Source of the DNA: Streptomyces fodineus
GTDB taxonomy: Bacteria > Actinomycetota > Actinomycetes > Streptomycetales > Streptomycetaceae
Length of the DNA: 64,000 nt
Assembly: GCF_001735805.1 (NCBI RefSeq)
Contig: NZ_CP017248.1
Location: forward strand, 4,836,001-4,900,000
Direction of reading: 5' to 3'
How positions within the stretch are numbered: position 1 is the first letter of the stretch; every line of letters starts with the position of its first letter. The position numbers were made by a program, and so were the translations under genes. The notes below the pieces were generated by a model that had not been told where the DNA came from, did no database searches, and saw only the letters and a program-made list of their open reading frames with translations. Positions 24,537 to 33,268 of the stretch are shown one piece after another.

Positions 24537-26072
24537 ATGAACCGCACCCGTCGCACCGGCGGCAGTTCCGGCCGTTTCCACGCGGACCGGAGTTCCACGC
24601 CCTCAGCAGGCTCCGCTCGCGGCACCCGCTTCCGCACGCAGGAGACGGGCCGACCAGGTCCTCGCCCGGGCACCGGGCGAAAGAACGGCCAGGGAACACG
24701 CTCCCCCGCACGCCGACAGGAGTTCACCCTGCCGGTCACCCTCACCGAACCGCTGCCGGCGGCCGAGACGTTCGCCGAACTGGACATGCCCGCACCTCTG
24801 CTGGCCGCCCTCGGCGTCCAGGGCGTGGCCGTGCCCTTCCCCATCCAGGCGGCCACACTGCCGAACGCACTGGCGGGCCGGGACGTCCTGGGCCGGGGCC
24901 GTACGGGCTCGGGCAAGACGCTCGCCTTCGGTCTGCCTCTGCTGGCCCGCCTGGACGGGCAGCGGGCCCAGCCCCGGCATCCGCTCGCCCTCGTCCTCGT
25001 ACCCACCCGGGAACTGGCCCAGCAGGTCACCGACGCGCTCGCCCCGTACGCCCGCGCCCTGCGGCTGCGCCTCGCCACCGTGGTGGGCGGCATGTCGATC
25101 GGCCGTCAGGCGAGCGTCCTGCGCGGCGGAGCGGAAGTCGTCGTCGCCACGCCGGGCCGCCTCAAGGACCTCATCGAGCGAGGAGCCTGCCGGCTGGACC
25201 AGGTCGCCGTCACCGTCCTGGACGAGGCCGACCAGATGGCCGACATGGGCTTCATGCCACAGGTGACCGCCCTGCTCGCCCAAGTCCCCTCCCGCGGCCA
25301 GCGGTTGCTGTTCTCGGCCACTCTGGACCGCAACATCGACCTCCTGGTGCGCCGTTACCTCCATGACCCCGTGGTGCACTCGGTCGACCCGTCCGCGGGA
25401 GCCGTCACCACCATGGAACACCATCTGCTGCACGTGCGTGATGCCGACAAGGACACCGCAGCGACCGAGATCGCCGCCCGCGACGGACGCGTGCTCATGT
25501 TCCTCGACACCAAGCACGCGGTGGACCGGCTGACCAAGCACCTGCTGTCCGTGGGTGTGCGCGCCTCGGCCCTGCACGGCGGCAAGTCCCAGCCGCAGCG
25601 CAACCGGACGCTCGCCCAGTTCAAGGACGGCCATGTCGCGGTCCTGGTGGCCACCAACGTCGCCGCCCGTGGAATCCACGTCGACAGCCTCGACCTCGTC
25701 GTGAACGTCGACCCGCCGAGCGACCACAAGGATTACCTGCACCGCGGCGGCCGTACCGCCCGCGCCGGCGAGTCCGGCACCGTCGTCACCCTCGTCCTGC
25801 CGCACCAGCGGCGCGCGGTGGACCGTCTGATGGCCGACGCCGGCATCACCGCGCGTACCGCCCGGATCCGGCCGGGCGAGGCCGAACTGCATCGCATAAC
25901 CGGCGCCCGGACCCCTTCCGGCGTGCCCGTCACCCTCGCCGTACCGGTCGCCGAACGACGCGAGGGCAAGGGATCCGCCGGCCGGAGTCGCGGGCGCCGG
26001 GCGGCCGGCCGTGGCGGGAGCGGCCCGTCCGCCGCCCGGGCACGCCGCTCCGCCCCGAGGACCAACACATAG
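24537..26072 (+). CDS. DEAD-box ATP-dependent RNA helicase
   Basis: A 511-aa protein. A basic, disordered N-terminus (1-75) is followed by the Q-motif region TFAELDMPAPLLAAL...VPFPIQ, motif I GRGRTGSGKT (about 119-128), PTRELAQQV (Ia), GG, TPGRLKDL (Ib), DEAD (about 229, LDEADQMADMGFMPQ), SAT (about 261), and in domain 2 LMFLDTKHAVDRL (IV), VATNVAARGIHVDSLDLVVN (V) and HRGGRTARAGESG (VI, HRxGRxxR). The Arg/Gly-rich tail should bind RNA. It probably unwinds structured RNA in ribosome assembly or decay, especially in the cold. The next genes (CBS, 95-aa protein) are co-directional. Confidence 0.95.
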   Translation: MNRTRRTGGSSGRFHADRSSTPSAGSARGTRFRTQETGRPGPRPGTGRKNGQGTRSPARRQEFTLPVTLTEPLPAAETFAELDMPAPLLAALGVQGVAVPFPIQAATLPNALAGRDVLGRGRTGSGKTLAFGLPLLARLDGQRAQPRHPLALVLVPTRELAQQVTDALAPYARALRLRLATVVGGMSIGRQASVLRGGAEVVVATPGRLKDLIERGACRLDQVAVTVLDEADQMADMGFMPQVTALLAQVPSRGQRLLFSATLDRNIDLLVRRYLHDPVVHSVDPSAGAVTTMEHHLLHVRDADKDTAATEIAARDGRVLMFLDTKHAVDRLTKHLLSVGVRASALHGGKSQPQRNRTLAQFKDGHVAVLVATNVAARGIHVDSLDLVVNVDPPSDHKDYLHRGGRTARAGESGTVVTLVLPHQRRAVDRLMADAGITARTARIRPGEAELHRITGARTPSGVPVTLAVPVAERREGKGSAGRSRGRRAAGRGGSGPSAARARRSAPRTNT

Positions 26073-26151
26073 GCCGGGCAAGGGGGATGCGCGCCGAGCA
26101 GTCATGCCGGGACGTCGCCGTCCTGCACGCCCCGACGACGAGGAGAACCCC

Positions 26152-26556
26152 TTGACGCCGATTCCGCCCCGAACACAGCAGACCGACGACGCCGACGGCA
26201 CCGGTCTGACCGCCCGTGACGCCATGCACGCTCCGGGGCCGCAGGTCGACGACCACATGGCGGTCGACGTGGCCCTGTCCGTGCTCATCGGCGCCCGCGT
26301 TCCGCACCTGCTCCTCCGGGACGAGGACGGGCGGTGCGCGGGTCTGGTCACCCGGGCCCAGCTCGCCGCGCACCGCGGCGGATCGTGGTACAGCGACCGG
26401 ACGCGGCTGCGGGACATCCCGCTCGACCGCGGACCGTTCACCGCGTCCATGGCCGTACTCGGCGAGGCGGAAGCCGCCATGCGGGTACGGACCCTGGACG
26501 TCTCCCCCGTGATCGACGAGCACGGCTACGCCCTCGGCGTCCTCGCTCTCACCTGA
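26152..26556 (+). CDS. CBS-domain protein
   Basis: A 134-aa protein. A TTG start is chosen because GAGGAG lies 7 bases upstream. An in-frame ATG at 26104 would add 16 basic residues. It holds a CBS pair: TARDAMHAPGPQVDDHMAVD, VALSVLIGARVPHLLLRDED and GRCAGLVTRAQL (first), then FTASMAVLGEAEAAMRVRTL, DVSPVIDEHGYALGVLALT (second). CBS pairs bind adenine nucleotides and usually control a partner protein. No enzyme domain is fused, so the partner is unknown. It lies directly after the RNA helicase. Confidence 0.85.
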   Translation: MTPIPPRTQQTDDADGTGLTARDAMHAPGPQVDDHMAVDVALSVLIGARVPHLLLRDEDGRCAGLVTRAQLAAHRGGSWYSDRTRLRDIPLDRGPFTASMAVLGEAEAAMRVRTLDVSPVIDEHGYALGVLALT

Positions 26557-26654
26557 CCGCCGTCCGGCCGCCGTCACGCGGTCGGCCTGCTTCTTCCGGT
26601 GTTTCTTCCCCACCCCTGCTTTCGGTGTTCTTCCCCACCCCTGTGGAGGCATCC

Positions 26655-26942
26655 ATGCGCTGTGTCATCGCCAGATTCCCCTTCGACCTGATCAAGACCG
26701 AGGTCGAGCAGTCGATGAGCGGTATCACCCCCGAACCCGTCACCGGCGTGTCCGTGACCATCGGCCGCCGCGTCTACCCCGTGATGCAGGTCGGGGAAGT
26801 GATCACCAGGCTGAACCGCCGGGACTTCACGACGGGTGAGATGCGCCGGGCACTGATCCGCCTCGGCTTCACCTGCCACGAAGCGCGCCCGGTCATGCCG
26901 GCCCCGGACGCCCGAGCCGACGGGGATGCGCTCGGTTGGTGA
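26655..26942 (+). CDS. Conserved 95-aa protein beside the cold-shock helicase
   Basis: The ATG is preceded by GTGGAGG. The protein (RCVIARFPFDLIKTEVEQSM, PEPVTGVSVTIGRRVYPVMQ, GEVITRLNRRDFTTGEMRRA, LIRLGFTCHEA) looks like one compact alpha/beta domain. From memory it resembles small proteins found downstream of cspA/helicase/CBS genes in Streptomyces, which suggests a role linked to RNA metabolism. No motif proves it. Confidence 0.82.
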   Translation: MRCVIARFPFDLIKTEVEQSMSGITPEPVTGVSVTIGRRVYPVMQVGEVITRLNRRDFTTGEMRRALIRLGFTCHEARPVMPAPDARADGDALGW

Positions 26943-27360
26943 CGTCGGCCGCAGAGCAGCCGGCTACGACGCCGTAACCGCAGGGCCCCCTCCGCCCTTC
27001 TCCGTATGCTCCCGCAACGGCGCCCTTCCGCTCGGCGCTCGCTTCCAAGGCTCGGGCAGTCGTCGGCCGCGAAGAGGGCATACCTGCGCCTACTCGCGCG
27101 AGGCGTGCCGGCCAGGGCAGCCGAGAGAACGCTGTGGCACTGGCGAGAGCAACTGCTCCTCGCTGAGCAGCAACCCGGCGGGACGCGTATATGTCGGTGC
27201 ACCACTGTTCGCTGAGGCGCTTGTGAAGTCGCGTTCGCAAAACGGCTGGGAAGCGCTGCCGGCGGCATGGATCTCCGCGCAGCCCATCGGCCGCCGCAGC
27301 GGTACGGTGTGCGGCATTCGATCGTCCGTTCCGCGATCGCTGAACGAACAAGGGGGTTCC
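26943..27360. other. 418-bp stretch with no gene, promoter of the secreted hydrolase
   Basis: No open frame here has a ribosome binding site or recognisable domain. The final 50 bases contain two CGATCG palindromes 15 bp apart and then AAGGGGG, the ribosome binding site of the downstream gene. No terminator for the upstream genes was found. Confidence 0.45.
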
Positions 27361-28710
27361 ATGAAACATCGCCGCCCGCGCCACCGTCGCAGAGTGATCG
27401 CCAGAGCGGTCGGTACGGCGGGTGCGCTGGCCGTCGCCCTGGGTGCGGGGATGACCCCGGCGATGGCCGCCGGGAAGACGTCCGACAAGCCCGCGGCCAC
27501 CGGGGTCTCGCCCGACCAGCCCGACCCGAAGACGCCGTGGGCGCCGGAGAACGACGAGGCGCCGCTGCACCACAAGCCCGTCCACCCCGACGCCCTCTCG
27601 TCCGGCCGCGCGGACACGTCCGGTCTCCAGCTCGACATGCCCTCACCGACCGGGCCGTACAGCGTGGGCATGGTCGGCCTGCACCTCGTCGACAAGTCCC
27701 GTACGGATCCGTACGTGTTCGGCAACACTCCTCGCGAGTTGATGGTGTCGCTCTTCTATCCGGCCACCGCCACGTCCGGGCACTACCAGGCGCCGTGGAT
27801 GCCGTCGATATCCGGCGCCCACTTCCTCGCCTCGCGCGGGCTGTCGCCGCAGCAGGTGACCCTGCCGAGGACCGCGGGTCATGTCCTCGCCCCGGTGAAC
27901 ACCAAGCTCGGCAAGCTGCCCGTCCTGCTGTACTCGACCGGGCTGCACTCGGACCGCGCGATGGGCACCGCCCACGCCCAGGATCTCGCCAGCCGCGGCT
28001 ACCTCGTCGTCATGGTCGACCACACCCACGACGCCAACGAGGTGCAGTTCCCCGGCAACCGGCTCGAGGTCAACACGATGCCGGCGGGCGCCCACTCCTC
28101 CGACACCCTCAAGGTGCGCGCGGCCGACATCCGGTTCGTCATCAACCAGCTCGGCACGATCAGCAAGGGCGGCAACCCGGACGCCGGCCACGCCACGCTC
28201 CCCTCGGGGCTGTCGGGCGCCGTGGACATGTCCCGCATCGGGATGTTCGGCTGGTCGCTGGGCGGCGGGGCGGTCGACACCGCCATGCAGCTCGACCACC
28301 GCATCGCCGCCGGTGCCGACCTGGACGGCCAGTTCTTCGGGACGGCGCCGAGCAAGGACCTGGACCGTCCGTTCATGCTCTTCAGCTCCGGCACGCACAA
28401 CCGCAACAACGACGGTTCGTGGCGCACGCTGTGGTCGCATCTGAAGGGATACCGGGTCGACGTCCAGCTCCATGGCGCGGCGCACCTGTCGTTCAGTGAC
28501 AACGAGTGGATGGTGCCGCAGGAGGCGGGCCTGCTCGGGCTCTCCCAGGCTCAGCTCCAGCAGCAGTTCGGCACGATCGATCCAAACCGAGCGGTCAAGG
28601 TCCAGTGTGACTACCTCGCCGCCTTCTTCGACCAGGAGCTGCGCGGCAAGCACAGCACCCTGCTGGACGGACCCTCCAGGAGCTATCCGGAGATCTCCTT
28701 CGTCCGCTGA
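27361..28710 (+). CDS. Secreted PAF-acetylhydrolase-like lipase/esterase
   Basis: A 449-aa protein with a signal peptide of Tat-like charge (HRRRVIARAVGTAGALAVAL, cleavage near AMA-AG). Residues about 85-440 form an alpha/beta hydrolase related to the plasma PAF-acetylhydrolase (isoform II) family: RELMVSLFYPA, KLPVLLYSTGLHSDRAMGTA (oxyanion region), GYLVVMVDHTHDANEVQFPG, nucleophile GMFGWSLGGG (Ser about 296), AGADLDGQFFG (Asp) and LHGAAHLSFSD (His). It probably removes short acyl chains from phospholipids or esters outside the cell. Monocistronic, with a terminator after it. Confidence 0.88.
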   Translation: MKHRRPRHRRRVIARAVGTAGALAVALGAGMTPAMAAGKTSDKPAATGVSPDQPDPKTPWAPENDEAPLHHKPVHPDALSSGRADTSGLQLDMPSPTGPYSVGMVGLHLVDKSRTDPYVFGNTPRELMVSLFYPATATSGHYQAPWMPSISGAHFLASRGLSPQQVTLPRTAGHVLAPVNTKLGKLPVLLYSTGLHSDRAMGTAHAQDLASRGYLVVMVDHTHDANEVQFPGNRLEVNTMPAGAHSSDTLKVRAADIRFVINQLGTISKGGNPDAGHATLPSGLSGAVDMSRIGMFGWSLGGGAVDTAMQLDHRIAAGADLDGQFFGTAPSKDLDRPFMLFSSGTHNRNNDGSWRTLWSHLKGYRVDVQLHGAAHLSFSDNEWMVPQEAGLLGLSQAQLQQQFGTIDPNRAVKVQCDYLAAFFDQELRGKHSTLLDGPSRSYPEISFVR

Positions 28711-28746
28711 CCGCGCATCGGCCGGACAGCCGACCGGTCATCCGAA

Positions 28747-28774
28747 GGGCGGGTCCCGTTCGCGGGTCCGCCCC
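28747..28774 (+). terminator. Hairpin terminator after the secreted hydrolase
   Basis: GGGCGGGTCCCG is followed by TTCG and CGGGTCCGCCCC, a GC stem with a one-base bulge closed by a stable TTCG-type loop, 37 bases after the stop codon. Confidence 0.6.
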
Positions 28775-28943
28775 TCGGTGTGCCGGGGGCCGGACCCGCA
28801 TGCGCCGGCCGTCACACACCGGCCCCGTTCGCCCGTACGACACAGGGACGAAAGTGTGATGGATATGTGATTGTGTACGGATAGAGTGTTCGTGCCATCG
28901 AACATTCGGGCGCTCGGCGCCAATTGAGGAAGGATCCCCTGCC

Positions 28944-31268
28944 CTGCCCTCCGCACCCCGGGCGCCGCGTCGGCACCGCATTCGTCGCCGCGCCGATATG
29001 CCGATGCTCGGCGGGGTGCGCCCGCCGATCGCCTCCCTTGTCGTACTCCTGCTGGTGGTCGCCGCCCTGACCGTGATCGGCCTCGACGGCATCCAGTCCG
29101 AGCGAATACCGCAGGCCGTGCTGAACGGCGAACAGCAGATCGCCGCGGACACCGCGCTGTCGGTGCGCACCACCATCGACGCCGAGGCGAGCGCCGTACG
29201 CCGTACGGCGAGCGCGTACCCGGCGACGAGCACCTCGGCCCCCGCGACCGCGCTGAAGGCGCTGACCTCTGCCAGAAAGGCGGTCCTCGGCAGCGCGCTG
29301 CTCGACCCGCGCACCGGCAGACTGCTGGCGGCCGGCGGCAAGCCGGTGCCGCTGGCCGGGGTGGACGTCGCGAAAACGGCGTCCGGGCACGGGGCGATCC
29401 TGCCCCGGCTGGTGACGTCGGGCGGCACGCGGCACCTGGTGTACTTCGCCAGGGTCACGCTGCCCGCGCAGCAGGAGGACGCCAACCAGGACCAGAACCA
29501 GACCTCGAACCGGGCCGACCGGCAGTGGCTGCTGGCGGTCTGCGAGTCGCTGCCCACCCTCACGACGTACGGCGACGGACGCACCGCCGAAGTGCTGGAC
29601 GCGAGCGGCACCGCCCTCGCCACCACCACCCGCGGCACGGCCTCGCCGACCGCCGCCGACAGCGGTCTGCCCGCGGCGGCGGCCCACGCGGCGAGCGGGT
29701 CGGGCCGTGACACCGACGCCTCGGGAAGCATGCTGGGCGGCACCGCCGGCACCCGGCGCACGGTGGCCGGCTGGGCGCAGGTCGCCTCGACGACCGGTCC
29801 GGGCGACACCGACCGGCTCGGTCTGGTGGTGCTCACCTCCCGCGCGGTGCCCGCCATCACCACCGCCGCCGACTACTCACGCTTCGCGCTCGAGGCCGCG
29901 GGAGCGCTGGCCGCGCTCGCGCTGCTGCTCGGGCTGGCGCTGCACTTCTTGGTGCAGCGGCCGCTGCTGCGGCTGTATCTGTCCGCCAACCGCCTGGCCC
30001 GGGGCGCGACCGAGGACGGGCCGGCCACGCTGGAGGAGCTGTACCGGCCGGTTCCTGTGCATGGTTTCGGAGAACTGGCCCGGATCGGGCGGGCACTGGA
30101 GTCACTGCGCCGGCAACTGCTCGGCGAGAGCGGCCCGCAGGAGTTCCCGGCCCGGCGCGGACCGGGCTACCGGGCGCTGGCCGTGGTCTGCGTGGTGGTC
30201 GTGGCCTGCTGGGCGGTGCCGATGATCTTCCTGCTGAACCGGGCGGACACCACGAGCGCGGTTCCGGCTCCGGTCCTCGCCGACCAGCAGGCGCGCACCG
30301 AGGTCGCGACGAATCGGATCCGGCAGTCCCTCGACCAGTCGTACACCGACCTGAGCGACGCGGCCGCACGTCTGCCGGGCACGAGCCGGGCCGCCCAGAG
30401 CGATGTTCTGCGGCGCGTTCTCGCCGACCACAAGCAGTACCGCTCGCTGTATCTCCTGGACCGCTCGGGCGACATCACGCTGCGGGTGGGCGACACACCG
30501 CTGCGCACCCTCGTGCACGTGCCCGCCGGCGGCGGGATCACCACCGTCAACACCTCCGGCCGGATCCCGGCCATCGCCGCCTACGCCCAGGTCCGGGCCG
30601 CCAAGGGCAAGGCCCCGGCGGCCGGGGTGGTCCTGTTCGGCGAGATCGACGTGAAGGCGCTCAACTCCATTCTGGCCAGGCCGAAGCTGGGCAGCGTCTG
30701 GGTGACGAACGACGACAACAAGGTGCTGGCGGCGAGCGTGGGCTACCGCGCCTTCCAGTCGCTGCCCGACTCCGGCCTGACCCGTCTCGCGCGCGCCACC
30801 CAGGGCGCCCCGGGGACCGCGGGCACCGCGACCTCGGCGGTGCTCGACTCGTCCTCCGGGCCGTCGGTCGACGCCGCCGCGCCGCTGGCGCAGAGCGGCC
30901 CGACGGCCCGCCTCGGGTGGCACGTGGTGACCGCGGAGCCCGCGGCGGCGCTCCAGATCCCCGCGGTGCAGGCCGAGCAGCGCACCATGCTCGCCGGGAT
31001 CCTGGGCCTCACCCTGGGCGCGGCCTGCCTGGGCTGGCTGCATGTGGTGGTGATCCGGCCGCTGCGCTCGGTCGCCGTGCTCGTCGAGCGGCTCGCCGGC
31101 GGAGACCGCCGCACCGTGCTGCACCCGGTCAACCACGACGAGGTCGGCTCGGTCACCCGCAGCCTGGAGCTGATCCGCCAGGCCCTGGCGGAACGCGGCC
31201 GGGCGGCCAGATCCGGCCACGCCGCCGGGTCCTCCCGGCCCCTGCTCGAGAACACCCTGCAGCGGTAG
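28944..31268 (+). CDS. Duplicated TM-sensor-TM-HAMP membrane protein without output domain
   Basis: There are two tandem modules, each with a membrane helix, a 200-260 residue outer domain, a second helix and a HAMP-like linker. Helices lie near VLLLVVAALTVIGL, AGALAALALLLGLALHFLVQ, ALAVVCVVVVACWAVPMIFL and AGILGLTLGAACLGWLHVVV, and the second HAMP is RPLRSVAVLVERLAGGDRRT. The outer domains look like dCache-type sensors. No kinase, cyclase or methyl-accepting domain follows. An ATG at 28998 gives 756 aa, but it has no ribosome binding site. An in-frame CTG at 28944 has AGGAAGGA 9 bases upstream and adds a basic N-terminus (774 aa). It leads the PgsBC operon and may act as its membrane partner. 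Confidence 0.8.
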   Translation: MPSAPRAPRRHRIRRRADMPMLGGVRPPIASLVVLLLVVAALTVIGLDGIQSERIPQAVLNGEQQIAADTALSVRTTIDAEASAVRRTASAYPATSTSAPATALKALTSARKAVLGSALLDPRTGRLLAAGGKPVPLAGVDVAKTASGHGAILPRLVTSGGTRHLVYFARVTLPAQQEDANQDQNQTSNRADRQWLLAVCESLPTLTTYGDGRTAEVLDASGTALATTTRGTASPTAADSGLPAAAAHAASGSGRDTDASGSMLGGTAGTRRTVAGWAQVASTTGPGDTDRLGLVVLTSRAVPAITTAADYSRFALEAAGALAALALLLGLALHFLVQRPLLRLYLSANRLARGATEDGPATLEELYRPVPVHGFGELARIGRALESLRRQLLGESGPQEFPARRGPGYRALAVVCVVVVACWAVPMIFLLNRADTTSAVPAPVLADQQARTEVATNRIRQSLDQSYTDLSDAAARLPGTSRAAQSDVLRRVLADHKQYRSLYLLDRSGDITLRVGDTPLRTLVHVPAGGGITTVNTSGRIPAIAAYAQVRAAKGKAPAAGVVLFGEIDVKALNSILARPKLGSVWVTNDDNKVLAASVGYRAFQSLPDSGLTRLARATQGAPGTAGTATSAVLDSSSGPSVDAAAPLAQSGPTARLGWHVVTAEPAAALQIPAVQAEQRTMLAGILGLTLGAACLGWLHVVVIRPLRSVAVLVERLAGGDRRTVLHPVNHDEVGSVTRSLELIRQALAERGRAARSGHAAGSSRPLLENTLQR

Positions 31269-31283
31269 AAGGACGGAATCGGC

Positions 31284-32747
31284 ATGCTCTTCCTCTATGT
31301 CATAGTCCTGCTGTGCTGCGCCGCGCTGTGGATCGCCGGAATCGTGGAGCAGCGGCGGCACTTCGCCTCGCTGGAGCAGATACCGACGCGGGTGCTGGTC
31401 AACGGCATCCGCGGCAAGAGTTCGATCACCCGGCTGTGCGCGGGCGCGCTGCGCGGCGGCGGCCTGGTCACGGTGGCCAAGACCACCGGCACCGCGGCCC
31501 GGTTCATCCACCCGGATGCCACCGAGGAGCCGGTGTACCGCAAGTTCGGGCTGTCCAACATCGTCGAGCAGATCGGCATCGTGCGGCGGGCGGCGACCTA
31601 CCGGCCGCACGCGCTGGTGATCGAGTGCATGGCGGTGATGCCCGCGCTGCAGGAGATCAACCAGGAGAAGCTGATCCGTTCCACGATCGGCGTGCTGTGC
31701 AACGTGCGCGAGGACCATCTGGAGGAGATGGGGCCGACGCTGGACGACGTCGCCCGCTCCCTCTCCCGCTCGATGCCGGTGGGCGGGGTGTGCGTGACGG
31801 CGGAGAAGGACCGCTTCCACATCCTCCAGGAGGAGGCCGACGCCCGTAACTGCAAGCTGGTCTACGCCGACCCCGAGACGGTCACCGACGAGGAGCTGCG
31901 CGGCTTCAGCTGGTTCACCTTCAAGGAGAACGTGGCGATCGCGCTCGCCGTCGCCGAACTGCTCGGCGTGGAGCGGCAGACGGCGATGCAGGGCATGTGG
32001 GACGCGCCGCCCGACCCGGGCGTGCTGTCGGTGGAACGCTATGTCACCCCCGAGGGCAAGAAGCTGCGGTTCGCCAACGTCTTCGCGGCCAACGACCCCG
32101 AGTCGACGCTGATGAACGTGAAGCAGCTGGAGGATCTGGGCGCGATCAGACGGCCGCTCAACGTGGTCATCAACTGCCGCCCGGACCGGGTGGAGCGCAA
32201 CGGCCAGATGGGCGCCATCGTCCCCGACCTCGCCGCCGAGACGGTGTTCCTGATCGGCCACCCGACCAAGAGCGCCCGCGACGCGATTCCGGCCGGCTTC
32301 ACCGGGCGGGTGGTGGATCTCGGCGGCGACCGCCGGGACCCCGAGGAGCTGACCGCGGCGATGCTCGCGGAACTCGGCCCGTCCTCCTCGCTGGTGGCGA
32401 TCGGCAACATCCACGGCCAGGGCGAGCTGTTCCTGGAATGCCTCGCCGAGCTGCCGCTGGACGACTCCGAGGACCCGCTCGACGCCGTACCCGACGGCGA
32501 CGGCCTGGATCAGGAGACCATGCAGATCGCCGTGCCCCGGCCGCAGATCGCGGTGGCCCGGCCGCCCGAGCCGGAGCCGTACAGCTGGGTGGCACCGCTG
32601 GAGACACCGGCGTACGGCTTCCACATCCCGGAGCAGCGCGAACTCGCCCGCCGGTTCGCCGCCCGCCACGGCCGGCCCGACGGCGAGAGCGCCGAAGGCG
32701 GCCCGCACCACTCCTACGATCCGTCCCAGTCCACGAGGAACCCGTGA
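31284..32747 (+). CDS. pgsB: Poly-gamma-glutamate synthase subunit PgsB/CapB
   Basis: A 487-aa protein. An N-terminal membrane helix (LFLYVIVLLCCAALWIAGIV) is followed by a Mur-ligase-like amide ligase domain with P-loop VNGIRGKSS (about 39-47), TGTAARFIHPD, VIECMAVMPALQEINQEKLI and GVLCNVREDHLEEMGPT (the CapB signature), and NPRR-like later blocks (NVVINCRPDRVERN). CapB activates and joins glutamate through the gamma-carboxyl with ATP at the membrane. The C-terminal 100 residues are Pro/acid-rich and longer than usual. Its stop overlaps the pgsC start (GTGA), which is strong coupling. Confidence 0.92.
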   Translation: MLFLYVIVLLCCAALWIAGIVEQRRHFASLEQIPTRVLVNGIRGKSSITRLCAGALRGGGLVTVAKTTGTAARFIHPDATEEPVYRKFGLSNIVEQIGIVRRAATYRPHALVIECMAVMPALQEINQEKLIRSTIGVLCNVREDHLEEMGPTLDDVARSLSRSMPVGGVCVTAEKDRFHILQEEADARNCKLVYADPETVTDEELRGFSWFTFKENVAIALAVAELLGVERQTAMQGMWDAPPDPGVLSVERYVTPEGKKLRFANVFAANDPESTLMNVKQLEDLGAIRRPLNVVINCRPDRVERNGQMGAIVPDLAAETVFLIGHPTKSARDAIPAGFTGRVVDLGGDRRDPEELTAAMLAELGPSSSLVAIGNIHGQGELFLECLAELPLDDSEDPLDAVPDGDGLDQETMQIAVPRPQIAVARPPEPEPYSWVAPLETPAYGFHIPEQRELARRFAARHGRPDGESAEGGPHHSYDPSQSTRNP

Positions 32748-33226
32748 TCCCCGCCCACCTCACCGCACAGACCGCCGCGCTCGGGATCGCCCTCGGGCTG
32801 ATCTTCTCGCTCGTCTGCTATCTGACCACCAACCTCTCCCCCGGCGGAATGATCACGCCGGGCTGGATCGCCCTCACGCTCGTCACCGACGTGCAGATGG
32901 CCGGCCTGATGGTCGGTGTCGCGGCGCTCACGTACTTCGGGACGAAACTGCTGCAGCGCACGGTGATTCTCTACGGCAAGCGGCTGTTCGCCGCCGTGGT
33001 GCTGTGTGCGGTACTGATGCAGACCACCGTGATGCTCGCCCTCAACCACGAGTTCCCTCTGCTGTACACCTCGCAGACCCTTGGCTTCATCGTCCCCGGC
33101 CTGGTCTCCTACCAGATGGTCCGCCAGCCGCTGGCGGCCACGGTCATCTCGACCACGGCGGTGACGCTGGCCACGTACGTGGTGCTGATCTCCGGTCTGC
33201 TGATCGGCGTCATGCCCACCGGCTGA
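32744..33226 (+). CDS. pgsC: Poly-gamma-glutamate export/synthesis membrane subunit PgsC/CapC
   Basis: A 160-aa protein with a GTG start overlapping the pgsB stop. It has about five membrane helices with the CapC pattern: LGLIFSLVCYLTTNLSPGGM, ITPGWIALTLVTDVQMAGLM, TYFGTKLLQRTVILYGKRLF, TLGFIVPGLVSYQMVRQPLA and a final hydrophobic tail. CapC forms the membrane channel and synthase core with CapB. The normal third subunit PgsA/CapA (metallophosphatase fold) is not encoded here. Confidence 0.9.
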   Translation: MIPAHLTAQTAALGIALGLIFSLVCYLTTNLSPGGMITPGWIALTLVTDVQMAGLMVGVAALTYFGTKLLQRTVILYGKRLFAAVVLCAVLMQTTVMLALNHEFPLLYTSQTLGFIVPGLVSYQMVRQPLAATVISTTAVTLATYVVLISGLLIGVMPTG

Positions 33227-33268
33227 CCTGCCCACCGCCCCCACCTCGCACTTCCAGGAGGATCGGCC

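Noticed and set aside
24603..26480. A 625-codon minus-strand frame opposite the helicase
   Set aside because: It is the antisense shadow of a helicase with complete motifs. The frame lacks any domain and starts without a ribosome binding site.
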